This document shows positions 1 through 6,493 of a DNA stretch of 8,518 bases, in pieces. Origin of the DNA: Cellvibrionaceae bacterium (GTDB lineage Bacteria; Pseudomonadota; Gammaproteobacteria; Pseudomonadales; Cellvibrionaceae); assembly GCA_021151615.1 (NCBI GenBank), contig JAGKXA010000191.1, positions 1 through 8,518 of the forward strand. Reading direction: 5' to 3'. The position numbers and the translations under genes were made by a program. The notes beneath the pieces were generated by a model. It saw only the letters and a list, made by a program, of their open reading frames with translations, was not told the origin of the DNA and ran no database searches. The stretch's first letter is position 1, and each line of letters begins with the position of its first letter.

Positions 1-209
1 TTGCGATTGTTTTGCCACACGGTGAGCGTCGAAAAAATTAATAAATGCACCGCGATAATCGGCAAATACACCAGCGGGCGATTATCCACCAATAACAACA
101 GCGGCAACGCCATCATCGCCCCACCAAACCCCAAACCAGTGCGAACAAAACCGCTCCAGACGAAGATGAGTAAAACGAGAATAAGTTGGGTGAGGGAGAG
201 GTCGGCCAT
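1..209 (-). CDS. TauE/SafE-family membrane permease, N-terminal part (truncated by window edge)
   Basis: The reverse strand from the ATG at 209 encodes 69 residues and then runs off the window. The product is very hydrophobic: a first membrane segment at about residues 7-20, then the glycine-rich stretch TGLGFGGAMMALPLLLL at 24-40, then a further segment at about 46-62. The GFGG signature next to a leucine-rich helix near the N-terminus is typical of the TauE/SafE (TSUP) permeases, inner-membrane carriers proposed to export sulfite, sulfoacetate or other small organosulfur anions. The substrate cannot be told here. The ATG at 209 is preceded by AAGGA at 222-226, about 12 bases away, and by GGA at 218-220 at a better distance. 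It lies 50 bases after the RES toxin stop on the same strand, so read-through is possible, but its function looks unrelated to the island. The nearby upstream ATG is in another frame. Family call fairly sure; substrate unknown. Confidence 0.72.
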   Translation of the reverse strand, partial: MADLSLTQLILVLLIFVWSGFVRTGLGFGGAMMALPLLLLVDNRPLVYLPIIAVHLLIFSTLTVWQNNR

Positions 210-259
210 GGAGAAATTCCATCCTTAACAGCGAGCACAAACTAGAGCTGAACCCTAGT

Positions 260-709
260 TCAGACTAAAAGGCGTTTATCAAACGGATAGTGTCTGGCGC
301 TAATAATTTCTGCATCGCCAGCAGCAATATGACGAGGATTAAACAAATAATTGTAGCTATGCGGTACTACCGCACTGGGTACACGCAATAACAGCGAGCT
401 ACTGCCCGTTAACCATTCATCTCCAATCGCGCGGGTGAGTTCAAGGTCCTCTTGCCAACGGTCAGGCAACGCGCTTTTATGCAGATGTGACATGCCGGTG
501 CGCTGGTTGTAGTCCACTTCCAGCAGTTGATAACTTGCAGGAATTTCGCTGAGATCCAACTCAAAATGTACCAACACTTCCAACATCGCCAGCGCGGGGC
601 TTTCGGATAAATAGACGATAGGAATACCGCGATTATGCCAGCGGCCGGACGCTTTCAAGCCGCCTTTTCCCTGTAGATCGGCGTAGTTGCTGATTCTCCA
701 TAACTTCAT
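260..709 (-). CDS. RES-domain toxin of a Xre-RES toxin-antitoxin pair
   Basis: The product is 149 residues, about the normal length for a single-domain RES toxin. Family members act in the cytoplasm by degrading NAD+ (or, in one branch, ADP-ribosylating a target), which stops growth until the antitoxin neutralises them. The sequence carries the whole expected pattern: WR at 4-5, GGLKASGRWHN at 16-26 with the conserved Arg23, VYLSESPALAMLEVLVH at 32-48 with Tyr33 and Glu44, and VPSAVVP at 110-116 with Ser112, followed by YNYLFNPRH at 119-127. Arg, Glu and Ser are the residues that name the family, and all are present, so the toxin looks intact. It follows the Xre antitoxin gene by 46 bases in the usual antitoxin-first order, so both are probably made from one transcript. 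Its Shine-Dalgarno is weak (AAGG about 12 bases before the ATG), which would fit lower toxin than antitoxin synthesis. The family assignment is strong; the exact NAD+ chemistry is inferred from relatives. Confidence 0.93.
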   Translation of the reverse strand: MKLWRISNYADLQGKGGLKASGRWHNRGIPIVYLSESPALAMLEVLVHFELDLSEIPASYQLLEVDYNQRTGMSHLHKSALPDRWQEDLELTRAIGDEWLTGSSSLLLRVPSAVVPHSYNYLFNPRHIAAGDAEIISARHYPFDKRLLV

Positions 710-755
710 GGGTGGCGATTACCTTAAAAAAGCAGATCAGGCCGAAGCGCGTTTA

Positions 756-1208
756 TCAGAAGTAGCCTTCATCTAATTGGATAAGGGTCTCTTCCACCAA
801 ACTCGCACCTGGCTCGGTTTTTATCAGCTCCATCGCCGACAAACCATCAAATACCTTGCGCGGTTTATTTAGCCAGGCCATGGCTTTGTCTGCCCCTAAC
901 ACCTCTTGCGCCAAGGCCGAAATTTTTGCCGCACGCAACCAGCGCTCGGTTTCATCGGTCGTCAGTTTTTGGCCTTTTTCACGGCGATGGGTGAGGGTGC
1001 GCAGTGGGATGATCCAATCCAGATCACGCCGGTTAAACCCCTGATCGACAAGCAAATCCACCGCCGAGGTGACAATACCCTCGCGACTAACCCGCACGAC
1101 ATCGAGCGGGGTTTTAAGACCAATATGGAGAATTGAACCCACCCGCGCCATTACGCGGGCAGATACACCTTTATTGGCTTTTTCGGGAGTAAATTCGCTG
1201 TACTGCAT
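756..1208 (-). CDS. Xre/MbcA/ParS-type antitoxin (DUF2384), partner of the RES toxin
   Basis: I start this gene at the ATG at 1208, giving 150 residues, because GGAGGG at 1213-1218 sits 4 bases before it. An in-frame TTG at 1223 would add five residues, but it lies only about 12 bases after the predicted transcription start and has no ribosome site. Residues about 35-92 form the Xre-like helix-turn-helix region, including GFNRRDLDWIIPLRTLTHRR at 57-76 and LTTDETERW at 82-90. Residues about 95-150 match the C-terminal toxin-binding domain: ALAQEVLGADKAMAWLNKP, then GLSAMELIKTEPGASLVEE and the tail LDEGYF. In known pairs this tail enters the RES active site and blocks it. The gene is first in a two-gene operon with the RES toxin. 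The palindromes over its promoter are the expected operator, so the toxin-antitoxin complex most likely represses its own transcription. Confidence 0.92.
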   Translation of the reverse strand: MQYSEFTPEKANKGVSARVMARVGSILHIGLKTPLDVVRVSREGIVTSAVDLLVDQGFNRRDLDWIIPLRTLTHRREKGQKLTTDETERWLRAAKISALAQEVLGADKAMAWLNKPRKVFDGLSAMELIKTEPGASLVEETLIQLDEGYF

Positions 1209-1224
1209 AAAGCCCTCCACCAAG

Positions 1225-1265
1225 AATCGGCAATTTGCCTAAGTATATATGGCAAATTGCCGATT
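1225..1265. promoter_or_regulatory. Operator of the Xre-RES operon: two palindromes within a 15-base inverted repeat
   Basis: The arms AATCGGCAATTTGCC (1225-1239) and GGCAAATTGCCGATT (1251-1265) are exact reverse complements separated by 11 bases. Each arm also contains its own palindrome of form GGCAA-N-TTGCC, at 1229-1239 and 1251-1261, with centres 22 bases apart, close to two helical turns. A further half-site TTGCC lies at 1265-1269. Two symmetric sites on the same DNA face, over the promoter of a helix-turn-helix antitoxin, are the expected layout of an autoregulatory operator. The repeat is seen directly; binding by the antitoxin is inferred. Confidence 0.85.
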
Positions 1266-1271
1266 TGCCAA
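1242..1271 (-). promoter_or_regulatory. Predicted sigma-70 promoter of the Xre-RES operon
   Basis: On the minus strand, TTGGCA (1266-1271, 5 of 6 matches to the -35 consensus) is followed after 18 bases by TATACT (1242-1247, 5 of 6 matches to the -10 consensus). Transcription would begin near 1235, leaving a leader of about 26 bases before the antitoxin ATG. One palindrome lies in the spacer between the boxes and the other overlaps the start point, so a bound repressor would exclude RNA polymerase. Confidence 0.7.
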
Positions 1272-1291
1272 TTATGAGACAGCGTATTCAC

Positions 1292-2332
1292 TCATTCGTC
1301 GGCCTTTTTAGCTGAAGCTAACTTTTTCAATTCGCGGTCAAAATCGGATTCTATGCGTTGTAGCTTGTTAAATTTTTCATACTCGGCGAAAGCTTTTTGT
1401 TCGGCTTGTTTGCGGCTCACTGTGCCGAATCCTTCCAGAATTTTATATTCATTAAAGGCTAAAAATTTGTTTACGCTTTGGGCAAAACTCTCCATAGTAA
1501 AACTGGTGCGGCGTTCAATAATGCCTTCTATGTAGTCAAAGAATCCACTTACCGCGCGCTCTAGTTGTTTAATCTCAGTTTCACTTAAATAGTTTTTGCC
1601 AATAATGGTGTCGGATTTTAATACCCGGCCTGCGGGGGCATTTTTGAAACTGCTCATGCCCATTAGGGGTTTATTAGCATCGGCTTGGGTATAGATAATT
1701 TCGCTGGCAGTTTGACCCGTAATGGCGAAGTGAAACTTGTCTTGCACATGGGCGTAGAACTGGCGAGTAGTCTCGGATTTAGGATCGTAGTCTATGCTGC
1801 ACTCGGCAAATATGTCGGTGATTTGCTGGTAGATGCGGCGCTCACTGGCGCGGATGGAGCGGACGCGCTCCAGCAGTTCTTTGAAATAATCCTTACCAAA
1901 ATAGCGGCCATTTTTCAGCCGCTCATCATCCATGGCGAAGCCTTTGATGATGTATTCCCTTATCAATGCCGTCGCCCAAATTCTGAATTGAGTGGCTTGG
2001 GCAGAATTGACCCGATAGCCTACAGAAATCACCGCGTCCAGGTTGTAATACTGGGTTTGATACTTTTTGCCGTCCTCGGCAGTATGTTCCAAAATGGAAC
2101 ATACTGAGGTCTCATCTAACTCTTTGCTGTCAAAGATATTTTTCAAATGTTTGGTAATCGCCGGGCGCTGCACACCAAACAACTCCGCCATCCGCTTTTG
2201 CGTAAGCCACAGAGTTTCGTTGTTGAGCAGCACCTCCACTTTCACCTTGCCGCCGGGCGCGGTGTATAGCAAAAATTCGGTCAACTCGTCCGAGAGGCTA
2301 AGGCGATGGGAGGGTAATTGGCTATCAGGCAT
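1292..2332 (-). CDS. rhuM: RhuM-family protein (virulence_RhuM) linked to the Type I methylation operon
   Basis: The product is 346 residues, the usual size for RhuM proteins, named after a Salmonella pathogenicity-island gene. Their biochemical role is not established. Residues about 43-67 (LTQKRMAELFGVQRPAITKH and following) look like a helix-turn-helix, suggesting DNA binding. The family signature lies at about 95-141, with YYNLDAVISVGYRVNS at 95-110, QFRIWAT at 115-121 and the segment to DDERLKN. A second conserved patch is KPLMGM at 221-226. The C-terminal 40 residues are charged and probably helical or coiled. The ATG at 2332 overlaps the hsdS stop by 8 bases, with GAGGA at 2338-2342 five bases upstream, so the two genes look translationally coupled. 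RhuM genes are often found inside Type I restriction-modification operons, so an accessory role in that system is plausible but inferred. No trans-membrane segment, signal peptide or recognised nuclease motif is visible. Confidence 0.88.
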   Translation of the reverse strand: MPDSQLPSHRLSLSDELTEFLLYTAPGGKVKVEVLLNNETLWLTQKRMAELFGVQRPAITKHLKNIFDSKELDETSVCSILEHTAEDGKKYQTQYYNLDAVISVGYRVNSAQATQFRIWATALIREYIIKGFAMDDERLKNGRYFGKDYFKELLERVRSIRASERRIYQQITDIFAECSIDYDPKSETTRQFYAHVQDKFHFAITGQTASEIIYTQADANKPLMGMSSFKNAPAGRVLKSDTIIGKNYLSETEIKQLERAVSGFFDYIEGIIERRTSFTMESFAQSVNKFLAFNEYKILEGFGTVSRKQAEQKAFAEYEKFNKLQRIESDFDRELKKLASAKKADE

Positions 2333-3641
2333 GAGCTTCCTCTTGGTCGGCGTTTTCTAAAACGGTGACGGGGACTTTGCCGGTGAGTAAGTCTTGCATT
2401 AGGCCGAGTTTTTGGTGGGACAATTTAGCCCTTTTTTGTTGCTCGTTTTGAATCAGTTGACGAATAACGTTGAATTTGTCGACTATCTGCTGTTGTTCGT
2501 TTATCGAAGGAAAAATAAATCTCAGCTGATTCAGGACTTCACTATTTGCCACGTCACGACCGCCGCTATTAACTTTTGATTTAATTTGAGATTTGAGCCT
2601 GTAGTCATAAGCCAAGGACAGTTGAACCAATTCAGGCAAAAGTTCTTTTTCATTCACCGCAATACGCATCAAATTAGATGACATTATCCAGCCAGCTTGC
2701 TGATCTCCAATTACCACCGATCTTCCAACATCGGCAACCCGCGAAAAAACAACATCACCCGGTTTCAATTGGAAATCGACTAACCGTCTAGCATCCCTTT
2801 TGCCCACAAATAAAAGTTCACTTTCAATAAACTCGCCTTCGCCTAATGCACCTATGGTTATGACCGGGTGGCCAGCAGTGACCCAATGTTCGCCTTTTAA
2901 TGCCGATCCAAATGGGCCAGTTCTAATAAAATTGGTTCCTAGTCTGCTTCTTTCTCTCAGACCTGTTACTCCCCACTCCTTCGGAATCCACCCAATCTTG
3001 GTTTCCTGATACAAATCCGGTGCCTGTTCGCGTGTTGGGCGCAGCTGGCCGCTCGGTAGTACGCCGCGCGTAAATAAATCATGCATTAAGCCGGATTTTA
3101 TTTGTTGGTATTTTTCAATTAACGCTTCGGTTTTTTCGATGGCGGTGTCGATGCTGGTTAGGATGGTGGCGATTTTTTGTTGCGTAGATAATGTTGGGTA
3201 GGGGATAAGTAATGCTGCTAAAGAGCTTTTATTGAGCGTTGCACCTTTAATTGCAGTATCAGTTGCCGCATCACGAACAACACTTGGTAAAACATAATAT
3301 AAATATTTGCTATCCAGTTTTCGACTACAGCTAAAGCTAGCAATTGCTTCATTTGTGTACAAGTCGCAACCGGCAAAAGCAACTCTTCCAAGAGTCAGTT
3401 TAAAACTCATTAAAACAGTCTCTTTAGGTACGAGTTTTACATTTGAATTTTTTACGCCTGTCGAACTAATTTTCTCTTTTGTTTCAAAAATTATTCTTTT
3501 TTGCAAGTCAGAAATTGCTACCCAAGGAAAACCATCGTTATCTGCCCAATAGGATGAAATGTTTCTTGAAGGTGTACCTCCAATTGCAATATCTGCAAGA
3601 TCACCTAATCTAGATTGATTCCATAAACTTGTACTACTCAT
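2325..3641 (-). CDS. hsdS: Type I restriction-modification specificity subunit HsdS
   Basis: This subunit chooses the bipartite DNA target at which the Type I complex methylates adenine. I start it at the ATG at 3641 (438 residues, MSSTSLWN), which overlaps the hsdM stop by 8 bases and has GGAG seven bases upstream. A longer in-frame opening would only translate hsdM's tail in a wrong frame. Two target-recognition domains are visible. The first is about residues 10-150, with RLGDLADIAIGGTPSRN at 11-27 and TLNKSSLAALLIPYPTLSTQ at 135-154. The second is about 222-385, with RTGPFGSALKGEHW at 240-253, LKPGDVVFSRVADVGRS at 292-308 and the ending FPSINEQQQIV. Each is followed by a long helix: KYQQIKSGLMHDLFTRGV at 177-194, mirrored by SHQKLGLMQDLLTGKV at 408-423. 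These paired helices are the spacer and conserved regions that dock HsdM. The gene is intact and sits between hsdM and rhuM in one operon. The target sequence cannot be predicted by eye. Confidence 0.95.
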   Translation of the reverse strand: MSSTSLWNQSRLGDLADIAIGGTPSRNISSYWADNDGFPWVAISDLQKRIIFETKEKISSTGVKNSNVKLVPKETVLMSFKLTLGRVAFAGCDLYTNEAIASFSCSRKLDSKYLYYVLPSVVRDAATDTAIKGATLNKSSLAALLIPYPTLSTQQKIATILTSIDTAIEKTEALIEKYQQIKSGLMHDLFTRGVLPSGQLRPTREQAPDLYQETKIGWIPKEWGVTGLRERSRLGTNFIRTGPFGSALKGEHWVTAGHPVITIGALGEGEFIESELLFVGKRDARRLVDFQLKPGDVVFSRVADVGRSVVIGDQQAGWIMSSNLMRIAVNEKELLPELVQLSLAYDYRLKSQIKSKVNSGGRDVANSEVLNQLRFIFPSINEQQQIVDKFNVIRQLIQNEQQKRAKLSHQKLGLMQDLLTGKVPVTVLENADQEEAHA

Positions 3642-6360
3642 ACCCCAACTCCACCAAAAACGTTTGCAATTCTTTTGCAGCGGCATCGCGCTCAGCTTCA
3701 ATGGTTTTGGCAGTGACGGCGTATTTTTGCCAGAGATTTTCAATCGCCGCTATGCATGCGCGCTGTTCGGCACGTAGGTAGGTTTTGTAAGTATCGATCA
3801 ACGTTTTATGCAAGCGTTCGATAATAATCTTACGCGCTTCTTCCTGGGTAATTTTGGCGCGAGCGCTTTCTACCAATAGATCGCGTTTATCCGCATTGGC
3901 TTTGATGATGCTTTTCTGGGCTTTAACATCGTCTTCCAATTTTTTATGCCGCTCCAAACTCACGGCTATGGCTTGTGTGCGCTCATAGGCCAGCTTGCCG
4001 ATTACCATGGCATCACACAAAGGCTCGATATACTCGGACTGCACACCCACTTCTTGCGCGAGGCTAATAATGCGCTGCGCATTATTAAACTGCGGCTCTT
4101 GTTGGGCAAAACCTTCGCTGCAATAAAAAGCTTTATTGGCGGTTTTGGGTAGCAGGTTCGCTACTTTAATTTCCAGGAATAAACTCGCGGCTAAATCTTT
4201 GCAGAGTTTGAGTTGGGCTTTCCATTCCGCCGTGCTGGTTTTGAGTTCATCTTTTTTGGTTTTTACATCGCCACTGGGTAATACGCCTGTGTCTTCAGTA
4301 TCGTCAAAATCTTCTTCATCGGCGGCGGCAAACAAGGCTTGTAATTCGGCAAGGCGCGCTTGGGCTTGTTCCAATTCTTCCAACACCTCGGGGAATTGGC
4401 TTTGCAAAATTTCCTGGTCGGGAATGAGTTCTGCGCCCCAACCACTGGCGGCGATGGATTTAAAATCCGCTTTTAACATTGCCATGTAATTCGCAAAGGC
4501 ACCGCGCACTTGAAAGGGTGTTAGTAAGTTTTGCGCACTTAGGGCTTGCGTAATATTGCCAAGCAAATTTTTGCGTAGGGTGTAAATATTGCCTGATGGC
4601 TGCGCCAGGGTTTCCGGGTTAGGTGCCAAGGCCTCTACTAAATTCACATTGGCTTGCCACCAGTCGTGCAGGGTTTCAATCAATTGCTGGTGACAATTTT
4701 TTAAGCTTGGGTGTGCATTCACAAACTCGGCAATGCTGCGCTTGCTACTAATCACGGCGGAAAAATCCGCATAGGTATTGTCGCGCGCAACAAAAATAGC
4801 TTCGCGCAATGTTGCGTAATTATCCCAATAATGTTGGAGCGCGTTGATTTCACTCAGCGGTACACCGCCGTGTAAATGGGCGCGAACATCTTGCGGCTCG
4901 GGTGGTGGTGCGTTGTCTACATAGCGGCGAATATTGCAGTTGTAATCTTCTGCTTGAATTTCTTCGATTGGTACTTGGCGCGCGTAACCGGGAATATCTT
5001 CACCTATACGATAGGCATGAATGATTTTGTCTATGTCTTCCGGGCGCAAATGGTTTTGCGCCTTGCCTTCGCGGTACTCGCGGTCGGCATTAATAAATAA
5101 GACTGACTTACGTGTGGCCGCGCCGTGTTTGTTCATCACCAGAATACAGGCGGGAATGCCAGTGCCATAAAATAAATTACTGGGCAACCCAATAACCGCT
5201 TCCAAATAGCCTTGGGTAATAAAATGTTTGCGCGCATCACGCTCTTCACCACCGCGAAACAAAACACCGTGGGGCATTACCGTGGCCAAGCGCCCGTTGT
5301 GTTTTAACACCGAAAGCATATGTTGCACAAACATAAGATCAGCTTTTTTGCCTTTTTCCGGCAACCACACCGGGAAACGGCCAGGGCGTTTTATTTCAGA
5401 TTTTTTGTAGTTTTGGCTAAACGGGGGATTAGCGACCACGCGATCAAAACGCATGAGCTCATTTTTATCATCCAAATGCTGCGGATTACTGAGTGTATCT
5501 TCCTGGCGAATGTCGGCATGGGAAATCCCGTGCAGCAACATATTCATTTTACAAATTGACCAGGTGGTGCCAATTTTTTCCTGGCCGTTGAGTGAAATTT
5601 CGCTGGCACTGCCGCCATTTTCCAGTAGGTAGTCGCGCATTTGAATCAGCATGCCACCGGAACCTACTGTAGGGTCGTACACACTCATGCCCTCTTGCGG
5701 ATCGCAAATTTCTACACACACTCTAACCACTTCGGCCGGTGTATAGAATTCACCGGCCTTTTTTCCGGCAGAATCGGCAAAGTATTTAATCAGCCATTCG
5801 TAGGCGGCGCCTAACAAATCCGGAAATTCAAAATCTTCATCGCGCAAGGGAATTTTTTCAAAGTTCAACACAAAATCAGAGAGCACCGCATCATCGAGCG
5901 TGCGTTGACCAATTTTGCGGTTGAAGTTGATGCCTTTGAGTACATCCTGCAATGCATCCAAATTGGCATCTTCAATCGCTTCCAGCGCTTTGTTTAAAGC
6001 AGTGCCGACGTTATCTTTGACGTGTTTCAGGGCAGGGTGATAAATAACCTTTGTTTCGCCATTCTCAATAACCTCTTCCTGCCAGCCGCGATTCCAACGC
6101 GCCCGCTCAGGAACGTAAAAATATTGGCCAGAGTAGTTATCCGGATCATTGAGTTCAATTTCGATATCGGCCGCTGACATACCAAGCGCAGTCAGCTCTT
6201 TGGTCAGTTCTTCCTGCCGCTGGTCAAATAAATCACTGGCACGTTTGAGGAATAACATACCGAATATGTATTCCTTGTATTCACTGGCATCCATACTACC
6301 GCGCAGGTCGTCACAGGCGGCAAGCAAGAGGTTTTCGAGACGGGAAAGCGTTAACTTCAT
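3634..6360 (-). CDS. hsdM: Type I DNA adenine methyltransferase HsdM with a long C-terminal helical extension
   Basis: This subunit transfers a methyl group from S-adenosylmethionine to adenine N6 at the site set by HsdS. I start it at the ATG at 6360 (MKLTLSRLEN, 908 residues) because AGGA lies six bases before it; an ATG two codons upstream directly abuts that site and a farther in-frame start reads poorly. Residues about 5-165 are the helical N-terminal HsdM domain. The catalytic core follows: GEFYTPAEVV at 203-212, SAM-binding motif I DPTVGSGG at 229-236, and catalytic motif IV NPPF at 311-314, then the core continues to about 480. Most HsdM proteins are roughly 500-550 residues. Here some 400 further residues follow, mostly helical with likely coiled coils (about 655-680 and 800-905) and an acidic linker at 681-690. 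Long HsdM forms exist in databases, so this is a variant rather than a fusion error. Motifs are intact, so methylation should work. It is first in the hsdM-hsdS-rhuM operon and begins 98 bases after the glmS stop. Confidence 0.94.
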   Translation of the reverse strand: MKLTLSRLENLLLAACDDLRGSMDASEYKEYIFGMLFLKRASDLFDQRQEELTKELTALGMSAADIEIELNDPDNYSGQYFYVPERARWNRGWQEEVIENGETKVIYHPALKHVKDNVGTALNKALEAIEDANLDALQDVLKGINFNRKIGQRTLDDAVLSDFVLNFEKIPLRDEDFEFPDLLGAAYEWLIKYFADSAGKKAGEFYTPAEVVRVCVEICDPQEGMSVYDPTVGSGGMLIQMRDYLLENGGSASEISLNGQEKIGTTWSICKMNMLLHGISHADIRQEDTLSNPQHLDDKNELMRFDRVVANPPFSQNYKKSEIKRPGRFPVWLPEKGKKADLMFVQHMLSVLKHNGRLATVMPHGVLFRGGEERDARKHFITQGYLEAVIGLPSNLFYGTGIPACILVMNKHGAATRKSVLFINADREYREGKAQNHLRPEDIDKIIHAYRIGEDIPGYARQVPIEEIQAEDYNCNIRRYVDNAPPPEPQDVRAHLHGGVPLSEINALQHYWDNYATLREAIFVARDNTYADFSAVISSKRSIAEFVNAHPSLKNCHQQLIETLHDWWQANVNLVEALAPNPETLAQPSGNIYTLRKNLLGNITQALSAQNLLTPFQVRGAFANYMAMLKADFKSIAASGWGAELIPDQEILQSQFPEVLEELEQAQARLAELQALFAAADEEDFDDTEDTGVLPSGDVKTKKDELKTSTAEWKAQLKLCKDLAASLFLEIKVANLLPKTANKAFYCSEGFAQQEPQFNNAQRIISLAQEVGVQSEYIEPLCDAMVIGKLAYERTQAIAVSLERHKKLEDDVKAQKSIIKANADKRDLLVESARAKITQEEARKIIIERLHKTLIDTYKTYLRAEQRACIAAIENLWQKYAVTAKTIEAERDAAAKELQTFLVELGYE

Positions 6361-6398
6361 GAACATTCCTAGCGACGGGTTTTTTACAACCACAAATG

Positions 6399-6425
6399 AA
6401 TAAGGCACCCAAAAGGTGCCTTATT
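6399..6425 (-). terminator. Probable intrinsic terminator after glmS
   Basis: An 11-base perfect inverted repeat, AATAAGGCACC (6399-6409) and GGTGCCTTATT (6415-6425), encloses the 5-base loop 6410-6414. It lies 33 bases beyond the glmS stop, between glmS and hsdM. The GC-rich core is followed on the minus strand by a partly T-rich run (CCTTATTCATTTG), weaker than an ideal U-tract, so termination may be incomplete and some transcription could continue into hsdM. Confidence 0.7.
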
Positions 6426-6432
6426 AATACAT

Positions 6433-6493
6433 ACGCGAATCAAAACAACAATATCAATTATTCCACAGTCACCGACTTGGCAAGATTCCTCGG
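6433..6493. other. attTn7-like site at the 3' end of glmS
   Basis: The final glmS codons encode PRNLAKSVTVE plus stop, the conserved stretch that the Tn7 protein TnsD recognises in many bacteria. By analogy with Escherichia coli, insertion would fall about 25 bases past the stop, near 6433. The recognition codons are seen here; functional use as an attachment site is inferred. I see no Tn7 terminal sequence at or near the predicted point in this window. Confidence 0.5.

Noticed and set aside
240..263. Short hairpin between the RES toxin and the permease gene (CTGAAC, 4-base loop, GTTCAG)
   Set aside because: The stem is only six base pairs, it overlaps the toxin stop codon and competes with a second pairing, and no T-run follows; too weak to call a terminator.
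1209..1223. Upstream TTG start adding five residues to the antitoxin
   Set aside because: No ribosome site and almost no leader before it, while the ATG at 1208 has GGAGGG at a suitable distance.
1685..2107. 140-codon plus-strand open frame inside rhuM, and other plus-strand frames over hsdM and glmS
   Set aside because: All are opposite strongly supported genes with conserved motifs and none resembles a known protein family; treated as shadows.
3642..3743. Longer HsdS beginning at 3743
   Set aside because: The extra residues are the hsdM tail in a wrong frame and show no HsdS character; the ATG at 3641 has a ribosome site and the HsdS match begins soon after it.
3047..4290. Shared peptide GVLPSG in HsdS (193-198) and the HsdM linker (692-697)
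   Set aside because: Too short, with different codons and no similarity on either side; probably chance.
6361..6408. Longer HsdM beginning at 6408
   Set aside because: It would start inside the terminator stem-loop; AGGA sits correctly before the ATG at 6360 and the family match begins there.
6425..6457. Possible Tn7 right end near the predicted insertion point
   Set aside because: A TGT trinucleotide occurs close to the expected point on the minus strand, but the following bases do not match Tn7 ends and no repeated TnsB-like sites are visible.
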